Shown in pieces: positions 1-8,649 of a stretch of DNA of 30,176 nt. Origin of the DNA: Lachnospiraceae bacterium. GTDB taxonomy: Bacteria > Bacillota_A > Clostridia > Lachnospirales > Lachnospiraceae. The DNA is taken from assembly GCA_017613055.1 (NCBI GenBank), contig JAGAES010000072.1, positions 1 through 30,176 on the forward strand, given 5' to 3'. The stretch's first letter is position 1, and each line of letters starts with the position of its first letter. Both the position numbers and the translations under genes were made by a program. Below the pieces are notes generated by a model. That model did not search any database and was not told the DNA's origin. It was given only the letters and a program-made list of their open reading frames with translations.

Positions 1-32
1 TGATATGATACGCTTGTAAATCGAATCGCACA

Positions 33-48
33 GACATCTTAAGATGTC
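33..48. promoter_or_regulatory. 16-bp perfect palindrome in the leader of the peptide transporter operon
   Basis: GACATCTTAAGATGTC is a perfect inverted repeat ending two bases before the AAGGAGGG ribosome binding site of the first gene. It could be a repressor operator or, in RNA, a short hairpin next to the ribosome binding site. A possible -10 box (TATGAT, 4-9) lies just upstream, but its -35 partner would fall outside the window, so the promoter cannot be judged. The palindrome is seen directly; any function is inferred. Confidence 0.4.
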
Positions 49-60
49 GAAGGAGGGAAC

Positions 61-1590
61 ATGAAGAAATATCTTTTCATGGCTCTTCTCATCGTCGTTT
101 CGGCGGCTGCACTTTCCGGCTGTAAGAAGAAAGGCGGCACAAAGGATAACGGCAGAGGCGGTACGGTGACGGTTGGAATTTTAAATGATTTGGACAGTCT
201 TGACCCTCACAAAGCAGTAGCGGCAGGAACTAAAGAAGTACTTTACAACCTGTTTGAAGGTTTGGTCAAACCGGACCAGGCCGGCAATCTCGTCCCTGCG
301 TTAGCAGAGAGCTACCGGTTCTCCGAGGATGGCATGACATACACTTTCGTATTAAGGAAGGGTGTCAAGTTCCACAACGGAGCGACGGTTACGGCAGAGG
401 ACGTTGTATATTCGCTGAAACGTTGTGCGGGCATGCTTGAGACTTCCGATCCGGAAGTGCAGGTTGTGGCCGCGCTTTCTAATATTTCCGACATCACCGT
501 CGCTTCGGAGAACGGAGCCGACATCATTACCATCACCCTGAAGGAACCGAATACGGAGCTGATCGGGTACCTTACCTGCAGCATTATCCCGAAGGATTAT
601 ACCGAACAGAAGACGAAGCCGGTCGGAACCGGACCGTTCAAGTTCGTTTCGTACACGCCCATGAAGAACTTCATCATGGAGCGGAATGACGATTATTACG
701 GTGAGAAAGCCTCTCTTTACGAGGTGGAATTCCTCATCTACGAGAGCGTTGACGCAGCATTTTTAAAGCTGCAGGCCGGAGACATCGACATCTTCCCGTA
801 CCTGACACTCGATCAGGCGGAGCAGCTTCGCAACAAGTACAATGTCGAGGTCGGCGAGATGGCGCTTGTACAGGGCCTGTTCCTGAACAATGCCGTAGAG
901 CCTTTCAACATTAAGGAAGTCCGTCAGGCAGTCAATTATGCCGTTAACAAAGACGAAATAATGGATATCCTGAACGGCGGCAAGGGCAAGAAGATCGGAA
1001 GCGGCGTTTATTCCGGATTCGAGGCCTACTTTAACGAGGATTGCGTTAATACTTATCCCTATAACCCCGAGAAGGCGAAAGAGCTTCTCGCGGCAGCCGG
1101 TTATCCGAACGGATTCACCTTCACCTGTATCGTTCCGTCGAACTACACCTACCATGTGCAGACCGCGGAAATCATCGCGTCCCAGCTGAAGAAGGTCGGG
1201 ATCACGATGAAGATTCAGACGGTGGAGTGGGCCACGTGGCTTTCGGAGGTGTACGCGAATCACAATCACGAGGCAACCATCATCGGATTGGATTCCAAGC
1301 TCGCCCCGAGCGATATCCTGCGATACTATATCGGCGGATCTTCGAAGAATTTCATTAACTACGAAAGCGAGGCGTTTGACACGGCGTATCGCGAGGCCGT
1401 GAAGACCGCCGATGCCGCGAAGAAGAGAGAATTGTACTTTACGGCGCAGAAATGCCTTGCGGACGATGCCGCATCGGTATTCATACAGAGTCCGTCTCTG
1501 ATGGTTGCGGTTAAGAAAGGCATTACCGGCTACAAATTCTATCTGGTTTATGTTCAGGATATGCAGAGCATAAGATACCAGGACAAGTAA
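61..1590 (+). CDS. Peptide ABC transporter substrate-binding lipoprotein (SBP family 5)
   Basis: This is the extracytoplasmic receptor of a peptide/nickel-type importer (DppA/OppA family), which binds the ligand and delivers it to the permeases encoded next. The N-terminus is a lipoprotein signal: charged MKK, a hydrophobic stretch, then lipobox LSGC with Cys21 as the lipidated residue. The mature protein has the family 5 opening (a 'DSLDPHKA' segment near residues 46-53, then 'YNLFEGLV', and the FHNGATVTAEDVVYSLKR motif around residue 102). At 509 aa it matches the usual length. AAGGAGGG lies a few bases before the ATG. It is followed by the permease gene after 21 bases, so it belongs to the same operon. 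The substrate (di-, oligopeptide or other) cannot be told from sequence. Confidence 0.93.
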   Translation: MKKYLFMALLIVVSAAALSGCKKKGGTKDNGRGGTVTVGILNDLDSLDPHKAVAAGTKEVLYNLFEGLVKPDQAGNLVPALAESYRFSEDGMTYTFVLRKGVKFHNGATVTAEDVVYSLKRCAGMLETSDPEVQVVAALSNISDITVASENGADIITITLKEPNTELIGYLTCSIIPKDYTEQKTKPVGTGPFKFVSYTPMKNFIMERNDDYYGEKASLYEVEFLIYESVDAAFLKLQAGDIDIFPYLTLDQAEQLRNKYNVEVGEMALVQGLFLNNAVEPFNIKEVRQAVNYAVNKDEIMDILNGGKGKKIGSGVYSGFEAYFNEDCVNTYPYNPEKAKELLAAAGYPNGFTFTCIVPSNYTYHVQTAEIIASQLKKVGITMKIQTVEWATWLSEVYANHNHEATIIGLDSKLAPSDILRYYIGGSSKNFINYESEAFDTAYREAVKTADAAKKRELYFTAQKCLADDAASVFIQSPSLMVAVKKGITGYKFYLVYVQDMQSIRYQDK

Positions 1591-1611
1591 GAATCCGAAA
1601 GGAGGGCACCT

Positions 1612-2538
1612 ATGAAGGCAGGGAAGAAAATCATATCGATGATAGCTGCCGTTTGGGTGCTCTCTTTTATTACCTTTCTGGCATTTTCCATCCTTCCCGG
1701 CGATGCGGCCGAGGTGCGCCTCGGGACCGATGCGACGCCGGAACAGGTGGAAGAACTGCGGGAGGAGATGGGACTTAACGACAACGTCGCGGTCCGTTAC
1801 GGACGCTGGATCGGCGGCATCCTGAGAGGCGACATGGGACGGTCCTCACGGTATAACGTGCCGGTTTCGGAGCTCTTTGCGCAGACGCTTCCGAACACGC
1901 TTTTACTGGCGGGTTTTTCGTTCCTTCTGATTCTTGTCCTTTCGTTCCCGCTCGGGCTTTTGTATGCCCGTTATCCGGGGAGCATCGGCGACCGGACCGG
2001 CGTCTTTTTGAATCAGACGCTGATGGCGGTCCCGGCGTTCTTCATGGGAATTCTGATTTCGGTTATTCTGGGACTCGGGCTGCACCTTTTCACCCCGGGT
2101 GATTTTGTGTCTTATGACGAAGGACTCGGCGCATGCCTTGCGTACCTGTTCTTCCCGGCTCTTGCGGTAGCTCTTCCGAAGACCGCGATGACGGTCCGGT
2201 TCCTTCGAAGCGCGTTGCTTACGGAGAAACGGAAGGAATATGTTCGTACGGCAAGAAGCAAGGGACTAAGCGAGTGGGAGATTCTCTTTGTGCATCTGCT
2301 TCCGAACGCGCTCGCGGCGACCGTCACATTTCTCGGTGTAATCGTATCGGAAATTGTCGCGGGAAGCATTGTTATTGAGCAGGTATTCGGCATTAACGGG
2401 ATTGGGCGGCTTCTGGTCGGTTCGGTTGCGAACCGCGACTACGACGTCGTGCAGGCGCTCGTTTTGTATATCGGCATCGTTGTAATTGTACTGAACGGCG
2501 TCATTGAGGCGCTTGTACAGAAGGAGGCGGAATCATGA
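1612..2538 (+). CDS. Peptide ABC transporter permease, DppB/OppB type
   Basis: This is an inner-membrane permease of a peptide importer, forming half of the membrane channel. The 308-aa protein has an N-terminal membrane segment with the 'FITFLAFSILPGD' start common in DppB proteins, the 'LREEMGLNDNVAVRYGRW' periplasmic stretch, and later membrane segments. The cytoplasmic EAA loop that contacts the ATPase is clear ('EYVRTARSKGLSEWEIL' then 'HLLPNA', about residues 209-232). A good ribosome binding site (AAAGGAGGG) precedes the ATG. Its stop codon overlaps the next start (ATGA at 2535), so the two are probably translationally coupled and made in equal amounts. Confidence 0.93.
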   Translation: MKAGKKIISMIAAVWVLSFITFLAFSILPGDAAEVRLGTDATPEQVEELREEMGLNDNVAVRYGRWIGGILRGDMGRSSRYNVPVSELFAQTLPNTLLLAGFSFLLILVLSFPLGLLYARYPGSIGDRTGVFLNQTLMAVPAFFMGILISVILGLGLHLFTPGDFVSYDEGLGACLAYLFFPALAVALPKTAMTVRFLRSALLTEKRKEYVRTARSKGLSEWEILFVHLLPNALAATVTFLGVIVSEIVAGSIVIEQVFGINGIGRLLVGSVANRDYDVVQALVLYIGIVVIVLNGVIEALVQKEAES

Positions 2539-4922
2539 AACGGTATCGCTCCTTCAATTTCCTGTGCGGCGGAATCTTCCTCGGGCTGACGGTCCTTCTC
2601 GTCATCTGGGGGCTGTTCCGTACGCCTTACGACCCGACGGAGGTCAATGCGGCGCTTCGTAACGCGGCACCGTCCTTAAAGCATCCGTTCGGTACCGACC
2701 AGCTCGGACGCGACGTCTTAAGCCGCGTGATGGTCGGCGCAAGGACATCGTTTTTGATCGGCGCGGCGACAATTCTGATCGGAGGTCTGTTCGGCACCGT
2801 GATCGGCGCGCTCGCGGGCTACTTCGGCGGAACCTTCGACACGATTCTGATGCGTGTCAACGACTGCCTGCTTGCGTTCCCGGGCATCCTTCTCGCGCTC
2901 GTTCTCGTGTGCCTGTTCGGCACCGGTGAGAAGAATGTGATTCTCGCGCTCGGCATTCTCTTCATCCCGAGCATCGCGCGGGTCGTGCGAAGCGAGATTA
3001 AGAAGCAGCGGCCCATGGATTATGTCGCAAACGCAAGGCTTCTCGGCGCGGGCAGACTGAGAATCCTGTTCGTCCATATGCTTCCGAACATCCGCGCCAC
3101 GCTTCTTGTAACGATGGCAGTCGGCTTCAACAACGCAGTGCTGGCGGAAGCCGGGCTTTCCTACCTCGGACTCGGCGTACAGCCGCCTGACGCGAGTCTC
3201 GGACGCATGCTTTCCGAAGGGCAGAGCTATCTCCGCCTGTCTCCGTGGACGGTTGTGTTCCCGGGGCTTGTTCTGGTGCTCTGCGTGCTCGGTGTAACGT
3301 TAATCAGCGACGTTTATTCCGGTAACTCCGCCGATACGGAGGACCCGGTTAAGGCCAGAAGAAAGATCCGCGCGATACTTCGCGGGAAGTATCCGGAGGC
3401 GGCAGCGGAGCCTGCCGGGAAAGCTGACGCGGAGGCTGATCCGGTTCTTGAGGTTTCGAATCTGCGCATCGCATTTTCCACCGAGACGAATGAACCGAAG
3501 GAGGTTGTGCACGGCGTTTCGTTCCGCATGATGCCCGGCGAGAAGCTCGGAATCGTCGGCGAATCCGGCAGCGGCAAGAGCGTGACGGCACTTTCGATGA
3601 TGCATCTTCTTCCTGAGAACGGGGCGGCCGTCGGCGATATCCGCGTCCGCTACGAGGACGAAACCGGCGCGCACGACGTCGACATGTCGCATTACAACGC
3701 GAAGGAAATGCAGCGTTACCGCGGCGCCGAAATCGCGATGGTTTTCCAGGAGCCGATGTCCTCACTGAATCCTTCGATGAAGATCCGGCGGCAAATGGCA
3801 GAGATGCTGACGCACGGCGAGAAGACATGGGAGCCCGAAGCGCTTGAGAAGCGGCTTAACGACGCGCTTTTGGAGGTCGATCTGACCGATACCGAACGGA
3901 TTCTTTCGAGCTATCCGGCGAAGCTGTCCGGCGGACAGCGGCAGCGCATCATGATTGCTATGGCAATGCTCAATCACCCGAAGGTATTGATCTGCGACGA
4001 ACCGACGACGGCGCTTGATCAGGAGACGCAGGAGCAGATTCTTGCGCTGCTTACGCACCTTCAGAAGAAATATAAAACGGCGATTCTGTTTATCTCGCAC
4101 GACCTCGGGATTGTGCGCCGCATCTGCGACCGCGTGATGGTATTCCATGACGGTCTCATTGCGGAGGAGGGTAGCGCGGAGCAGGTCTTCGCGGAACCGA
4201 AGGAAGACTATACGAAGGCATTGATCGCGGCATCGAAGGGTGCGGATTTCGCTTCCTCGATGACGATTCCGAAGGACTCGGAAGAGATTGTAAAGGTATC
4301 GCATCTGCATATGTATTTCGGCAGGAAGCGCGGAAGGAATCCGCTTAATTACCGGACCAAGGTGCTTGAAAACTACAACCTGTCCGTTCACAGAGGCGAA
4401 GTGTACGGCATCGTCGGGCGGAGCGGCTCCGGCAAATCAACGCTTGCAAAGTGTCTGTGCGGGCTTTTGAAGCCGGTTGTCGGGACGATTGAGCTCGGCG
4501 GAACGGTCGGCATGGTATTTCAGGATCCTTACGGAAGCCTGAATCCGTCCCGTTCGGTGGAGTGGCTTTTACAGGAACCGCTTCGGATCCGGAAAGTGCC
4601 GAAGGCGGAACGCGGGGAAAAGGCCAAAGAGATGCTTGCCGCAATCGGACTTCCGGAGGATTTTGCGGAGCGGAAGATTACCGATCTTTCGGGCGGACAG
4701 CGGCAGCGCGTTGCAATCGGTATGGCGCTGATGTCCAAACCCGATATTCTGGTGCTTGACGAACCGGTTTCCGCGCTTGACGTAACCGTTCAGGAGCAGA
4801 TTCTTTCGCTGCTTGCGAAGTTACATGACCAATGCAGCCTGACCTACCTTTTCATCACGCATGACCGGCAGGTAATGAACCGCTTTGCAACGCGTGTGGA
4901 GATTTGGGAAAGCCGAACGTAA
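2535..4922 (+). CDS. Fused peptide ABC transporter: DppC-type permease plus two ATPase domains (DppD- and DppF-like)
   Basis: A single 795-aa protein carries three parts normally made by separate genes. Residues 1 to about 265 are a DppC-type permease ('HPFGTDQLGRDVLSRV' and the EAA loop 'DYVANARLLGAGRLRIL'). Residues about 290-560 are the first ATPase: Walker A GESGSGKS 342-349, signature LSGGQRQR 464-471, Walker B Asp488. Residues about 575-795 are the second ATPase: Walker A GRSGSGKS 628-635, signature LSGGQRQR 718-725, Walker B Asp742. Both ATP sites look intact. The second ATPase stops soon after its H-loop ('FITHD') and lacks the C-terminal extension seen in many stand-alone DppF proteins; the first retains a short version ('YTKALIAAS'). 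With the two upstream genes this makes a complete importer from three polypeptides. There is no stop or frameshift in the fusion, so it appears genuine. Confidence 0.92.
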   Translation: MKRYRSFNFLCGGIFLGLTVLLVIWGLFRTPYDPTEVNAALRNAAPSLKHPFGTDQLGRDVLSRVMVGARTSFLIGAATILIGGLFGTVIGALAGYFGGTFDTILMRVNDCLLAFPGILLALVLVCLFGTGEKNVILALGILFIPSIARVVRSEIKKQRPMDYVANARLLGAGRLRILFVHMLPNIRATLLVTMAVGFNNAVLAEAGLSYLGLGVQPPDASLGRMLSEGQSYLRLSPWTVVFPGLVLVLCVLGVTLISDVYSGNSADTEDPVKARRKIRAILRGKYPEAAAEPAGKADAEADPVLEVSNLRIAFSTETNEPKEVVHGVSFRMMPGEKLGIVGESGSGKSVTALSMMHLLPENGAAVGDIRVRYEDETGAHDVDMSHYNAKEMQRYRGAEIAMVFQEPMSSLNPSMKIRRQMAEMLTHGEKTWEPEALEKRLNDALLEVDLTDTERILSSYPAKLSGGQRQRIMIAMAMLNHPKVLICDEPTTALDQETQEQILALLTHLQKKYKTAILFISHDLGIVRRICDRVMVFHDGLIAEEGSAEQVFAEPKEDYTKALIAASKGADFASSMTIPKDSEEIVKVSHLHMYFGRKRGRNPLNYRTKVLENYNLSVHRGEVYGIVGRSGSGKSTLAKCLCGLLKPVVGTIELGGTVGMVFQDPYGSLNPSRSVEWLLQEPLRIRKVPKAERGEKAKEMLAAIGLPEDFAERKITDLSGGQRQRVAIGMALMSKPDILVLDEPVSALDVTVQEQILSLLAKLHDQCSLTYLFITHDRQVMNRFATRVEIWESRT

Positions 4923-4925
4923 ACC

Positions 4926-4954
4926 TTGCATTTCACGCAGATATCATATATTAT
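4926..4954 (+). promoter_or_regulatory. Possible sigma-A promoter for the exporter operon
   Basis: TTGCAT (4926-4931) and TATTAT (4949-4954) are separated by 17 bases, in the only AT-rich gap between the importer and the exporter genes. The -10 is good and the -35 is weak. No terminator is visible between 4922 and this site, so read-through from the importer operon is possible. Confidence 0.4.
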
Positions 4955-4990
4955 TAGAGTAGTCATTCAGGGACGAAGGAGGAATGAAAG

Positions 4991-5092
4991 ATGAACTTTT
5001 TCAGCAAGAAGAATCAGGTCGTTATCGTCCGGGTTCTTGCCATAATTCTGGTACTGGCCATGGTTGTAATGCTTTTCGCGGCTTTGAAGTAA
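4991..5092 (+). CDS. 33-residue single-pass membrane peptide
   Basis: This short frame encodes MNFFSKKNQ followed by an unbroken hydrophobic stretch (about residues 10-31) and a terminal Lys. A near-perfect ribosome binding site (GAAGGAGG, 4976-4983) stands 7 bases before the ATG, much better placed for it than for the out-of-frame ATG at 4984, which it would abut. It ends 3 bases before the ATPase start, and that ATPase has only a weak ribosome binding site of its own, so the peptide may also serve to couple translation. In layout (basic N-terminus, one membrane helix) it resembles small Firmicute membrane peptides such as Prli42, but I claim no homology. It may be a small subunit or regulator of the exporter. 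Confidence 0.7.
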   Translation: MNFFSKKNQVVIVRVLAIILVLAMVVMLFAALK

Positions 5093-5095
5093 ACT

Positions 5096-5770
5096 ATGAT
5101 TGAAGTTTCGCATATTTCCAAACGATACGGAAAGAAGCAGGTGCTTAATGACATCTGCTTCTCCGCCAAGCAGGGTGAATGCATTGCGATTGCCGGCGCG
5201 AACGGCTGCGGCAAATCGACGTTGCTTTCCATTCTTGCGGGCACTTTGCGCCCGGATTCCGGCGAATTTCACGGATTCGGACACGACCTGTTCCGCGAGG
5301 CGAAGGAGCGCGAGCGGATTGTCGGGTATGTGCCGCAGGAGAATCCGCTGATTCCGGAGCTGACGGCGAGGGACAATCTCCGCCTCTGGTATTGCGACAG
5401 CCCTTACGATATGGACGAGGAACTGGAGAACGGCGTCCTTGCGATGCTCGGCATTAAGGAATTCATTAACGTGAAGGTTTCCAACATGTCCGGCGGAATG
5501 AAGAAGCGTCTGAGCATCGGATGCTCGGTTGCGACCGATCCGCCCGTTCTGATCATGGACGAGCCGAGCGCGGCTCTCGATCTTCTCTGTAAGGCATCCA
5601 TCCGCCATTATATGGAGGAGTACAAGAAACGGAACGGAATCATCCTGATTACGACGCACGACGAGCAGGAGCTTGATCTGTGTGACCGCATACTGATTAT
5701 GAAACAGGGCGTGTTCCACGAAGAGGACCCGTCTCTCCGCGGAGATGCGCTTCTTAAGGCGATTACCTAG
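5096..5770 (+). CDS. ABC exporter ATP-binding protein
   Basis: This is a 224-aa stand-alone ABC ATPase of the kind that drives ABC-2 (drug, bacteriocin or polymer) exporters. Walker A is GANGCGKST at residues 34-42, the signature is MSGGMKKR starting at about 131, and Walker B ends in Asp155-Glu ('VLIMDEPSAALD'). The H-loop ('TTHDEQE') is present. It lacks the oligo_HPY tail of peptide-import ATPases, so it does not belong to the upstream importer. The gene begins 3 bases after the small membrane peptide and is followed within 11 bases by the 525-aa membrane protein; the two ABC-2 permeases further down are its likely partners. Confidence 0.9.
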   Translation: MIEVSHISKRYGKKQVLNDICFSAKQGECIAIAGANGCGKSTLLSILAGTLRPDSGEFHGFGHDLFREAKERERIVGYVPQENPLIPELTARDNLRLWYCDSPYDMDEELENGVLAMLGIKEFINVKVSNMSGGMKKRLSIGCSVATDPPVLIMDEPSAALDLLCKASIRHYMEEYKKRNGIILITTHDEQELDLCDRILIMKQGVFHEEDPSLRGDALLKAIT

Positions 5771-5781
5771 GAAGGGAAGCT

Positions 5782-7359
5782 ATGGACGGACATATCTCGC
5801 GGCCCCCTTTCGATGAGAACGGCTACGCCGCTTATGAAGGAAAAGTGAAAAAGAAGAAGTCGACCCCGCTCCGGTGGATTATTCCGGCGGGGCTTCTTTT
5901 GATTGTTGCGGCGATTGTCCTGATTATCCGCTTCCGTCCGAAGGAACCCGGTGCGTTCTGCCGCGCGGCCATCAAGGACGCCGTGACAGACAGCTTCGGC
6001 GGAGGAGACCCGTTAATGAAGGCGCTCGGACTCGATTCCGTCCGGAAACGGCTTGAAAGCCGCGATTTCCTTCTCGATACGGTGCTCGCCGTGGAATCCG
6101 TCACGGCGGCGGAGGGAACGGACCTTTATAATCTGATCGGGCTTCTCGGGATGGAACCCGAAGACATTCCTTCCGGAATCGGCGTCGGAGTCACCGTGGA
6201 ATCCCGCAAAGACCAGGGCTTCCATGCGAAGCTGGCGGCCGCCCTCAGCAGCATCCGGATTGTGCTGTTCCGTTTCTGGGGCGATACGGAAACGCTGACG
6301 GTCTCTTCCCCGAGACTTGCGGAGGAAGGTTTGACATTTGCCTATACGGAACTGTTCGGGAACTGGTATCAGAACGAGGGCTGGAATCTGCTCCCGGAGG
6401 AAAGCCGGCAGCAGACAAAGGACAAGGTCCGCACGGTTCTTGAACGGTACAAGATTATTGCGATCCTGAGACAGCTTATAAGCAGCGACTCGCCGATTCA
6501 GTATCTCGGAAAGGGATACGACAAAGCGATGGACGAGCTTCTTGCGAAAATCCGCTTTTCCGAGGCGAAGAATGCGTCGGGCCGAAGAGTGCAGAAGAAG
6601 TTCCATATCGGCGGCGAGCATGTCCTGTGTTACGGATATCACGCCGAAATCGACACGGAGGAAATCTGCAAGCGCGTCCGTGCGGTGACCGGCCTTTCGA
6701 AGGGCGATTTCAAACCGGCAGCCGGCATGGAAACGGTTGAAGCCATGCTGTATATCACAAGGCGCGGCGAACTGATTTCATTATCCTTCTCGACGGAGCT
6801 TGATTTCCGCGGAACCGTTGTTCCGATTGAGTTTTCCTACGATGCGAGCGGAGACGCGGACCCGCAGGACCATTTCACGGCACGCGTCCGGATCGGCATC
6901 GGAAACACGCCGGTTACACTTATGATTTCCAAGAATACCGTGAAGAACGCATACGGAATCCGTTCCCGCTGGGACGGTTCCCTGACAATAAGCGAAGAGG
7001 AATACGCAATTCTCATCCAAAGCAACTACGATACGAAAGCCAAACGCATCGAGGTGACCGCGAAGACCTTCTGGGACGGCGTTTCAGTCGGAGGCATGGA
7101 AGCGGAAGGAACCGTTTCCCCGAAAGATGAATACGAAATGAATTTCCGCAAGATGAAATTCTGGGACACCTTCTCCGGGGCGACGCTCAACCTGACGTGG
7201 AAGTTCACCGTGTCGGAGAAGAAAGATTCCTTCTCGATTAAACCGCCCGCGACTCTGCTTGACGTGAACCTTATGAGCGGGGAACAATGGAAGGACTTCC
7301 GTGACGAAGTAAAAGAAAACCTGGAAACCTATCTCAAATATCTGAATGATCTTTTCTGA
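5782..7359 (+). CDS. Membrane-anchored protein with a large extracytoplasmic domain, unknown function
   Basis: I do not recognise a family with certainty. The 525-aa protein has a short cytoplasmic N-terminus ending in a run of lysines (23-26), one membrane segment at about residues 32-49, and roughly 475 residues expected outside the cell. The outer part alternates short polar and hydrophobic stretches (for example 'VEAMLYITRRGELISLSFST'), which suggests extended beta structure, as in lipoprotein-like sheets that hold hydrophobic ligands; that is only inference. There is no lipobox and no visible enzyme motif. AGGAAGG precedes the ATG. Lying between the ATPase and the two permeases in close spacing, it is probably an accessory subunit: a substrate-holding or gating partner of the exporter. 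Confidence 0.75.
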   Translation: MDGHISRPPFDENGYAAYEGKVKKKKSTPLRWIIPAGLLLIVAAIVLIIRFRPKEPGAFCRAAIKDAVTDSFGGGDPLMKALGLDSVRKRLESRDFLLDTVLAVESVTAAEGTDLYNLIGLLGMEPEDIPSGIGVGVTVESRKDQGFHAKLAAALSSIRIVLFRFWGDTETLTVSSPRLAEEGLTFAYTELFGNWYQNEGWNLLPEESRQQTKDKVRTVLERYKIIAILRQLISSDSPIQYLGKGYDKAMDELLAKIRFSEAKNASGRRVQKKFHIGGEHVLCYGYHAEIDTEEICKRVRAVTGLSKGDFKPAAGMETVEAMLYITRRGELISLSFSTELDFRGTVVPIEFSYDASGDADPQDHFTARVRIGIGNTPVTLMISKNTVKNAYGIRSRWDGSLTISEEEYAILIQSNYDTKAKRIEVTAKTFWDGVSVGGMEAEGTVSPKDEYEMNFRKMKFWDTFSGATLNLTWKFTVSEKKDSFSIKPPATLLDVNLMSGEQWKDFRDEVKENLETYLKYLNDLF

Positions 7360-7361
7360 CG

Positions 7362-7379
7362 GCCGGAATATATTCCGGC
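7362..7379. promoter_or_regulatory. 18-bp perfect palindrome in the exporter operon
   Basis: GCCGGAATATATTCCGGC is self-complementary along its full length and sits in the 39-base gap between the 525-aa protein gene and the first permease gene. As RNA it would form a 7-bp stem with a TATA loop. No run of T follows, so it is not a standard terminator. It could tune or stabilise the message between the two parts of the operon, or be a protein-binding site. Confidence 0.35.
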
Positions 7380-7398
7380 TTCGGAGCAAGGAGCGCGC

Positions 7399-8649
7399 AT
7401 GAAACTGACCGGAACCCTGATCCGGATGGAAGAAAAAAGAACGCTTAAGATTCTGCCGCAATACTTTCTCGGGGTATTTCTTCTGACTGCCCTGATCGGT
7501 GTTGTCGTGGTTTTCTGCGCCCTTGCGACCGACAAGGATGTGACCAAACAGGACATGACCATCGCGCTTGTACTGCACGACAATGATTTCCTTCGGACAT
7601 TCGGTCTCGATGTGCTTGAGGGATCTTCGAGCATCGAGGCGCTCTGCACCTTCGAGGAAGCGGAGGAAGAGGATGCGGTTAAGGGGCTTGAAGACGGCAC
7701 GTATTCCGGCGCCGTAATCTTCCCGGATCATTTCATCGGCAGTGCGATAACCGGCAACGAAGAACTGCACGCGAAGATGTATATCCCCAGAATGGACGGA
7801 TTCAGCAACCGGCTGATCGGCGGCCTTGCGGATATAGCGGGCGGCCTTCTCGGAAAGACGCAGGCGGGCATTCGGACAGCCACCATAGTCGCCGCGATTC
7901 CCGAGGACTCGAACGAACAGGACGTTGAACGTGTGGAACTCGATACGCAGAATCTGTTCTTCGATTTCGCGATGGGCAGGGAAGACTTCTATTCCAAGGA
8001 TTCCGCATCCGGAACCGGCAACCAGACCGTTGTTCAGTATTATGTCTGCGCCGCTTTCGTATTGCTTCTGCTGCTCGGCGGAATCAGCTGCGGACCGCTT
8101 TTAAAGGGCGATCCGATTGCATTTGAAAAACAGCTCGCGCTGCATCGGATCGGTACGGCGAAGCTTCTTGCCATCCGTTATCTTGCCGTCTGGACGCTGT
8201 TCGCGGTACTGTACAGCGTTCTTTTCGCCGCGCTCTTCGGATGGTTCTTCGTAAGCCCCGAGACCTTCGGTTCGGTGTTAGACCTTTCGACGGCTGAGGA
8301 AATCGGCTACTGGTTCTTAGGCGGACTTCCGGTATTGTTCCTGGCGGCTGCGATTGTCGTGTTTATCTACACATTTGCCGCTAACCAGATCGGCGGAATA
8401 CTCTTACTGTTCCTTTTCGTGATGATTATGGGCTATGCATCCGGCCTTCTCGCGCCTGCGGCATTTCTGCCTTCGAAGGTGCGCGTATTCGGGGCGTATC
8501 TGCCTACGGCCCGGATGTTAAATGTGATGAAGAACGGCATGACGCACGCGGTGGATATGCGTCTTCTTCTGATTGTAACCGTTGAGGCTGCAGCCGTGCT
8601 TGCCTGCTCGATGGCCATCTCGGTCGGGAAGAGGAGGTGGAGCGAATGA
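7399..8649 (+). CDS. ABC-2-type exporter permease, first subunit
   Basis: The 416-aa protein has the layout of ABC-2 family (ABC2_membrane_3-like) permeases: a first membrane segment at about residues 20-42, a long extracytoplasmic section of about 170 residues, then a bundle of membrane segments in the second half ('YYVCAAFVLLLLLGG', 'YLAVWTLFAVLYSVLF', 'LFLAAAIVVFIYTF', 'ILLLFLFVMIMGYASG', 'VEAAAVLACSMAI'). The start is supported by AAGGAG before the ATG. The stop overlaps the second permease start, which suggests a heterodimer made in equal amounts and powered by the ATPase encoded upstream. The substrate is unknown. Confidence 0.85.
   Translation: MKLTGTLIRMEEKRTLKILPQYFLGVFLLTALIGVVVVFCALATDKDVTKQDMTIALVLHDNDFLRTFGLDVLEGSSSIEALCTFEEAEEEDAVKGLEDGTYSGAVIFPDHFIGSAITGNEELHAKMYIPRMDGFSNRLIGGLADIAGGLLGKTQAGIRTATIVAAIPEDSNEQDVERVELDTQNLFFDFAMGREDFYSKDSASGTGNQTVVQYYVCAAFVLLLLLGGISCGPLLKGDPIAFEKQLALHRIGTAKLLAIRYLAVWTLFAVLYSVLFAALFGWFFVSPETFGSVLDLSTAEEIGYWFLGGLPVLFLAAAIVVFIYTFAANQIGGILLLFLFVMIMGYASGLLAPAAFLPSKVRVFGAYLPTARMLNVMKNGMTHAVDMRLLLIVTVEAAAVLACSMAISVGKRRWSE

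Noticed and set aside
4984..4990. ATG at 4984 as the start of a small gene
   Set aside because: It touches the ribosome binding site and opens a different, polar frame; the ATG at 4991 has correct spacing and gives a coherent membrane peptide.
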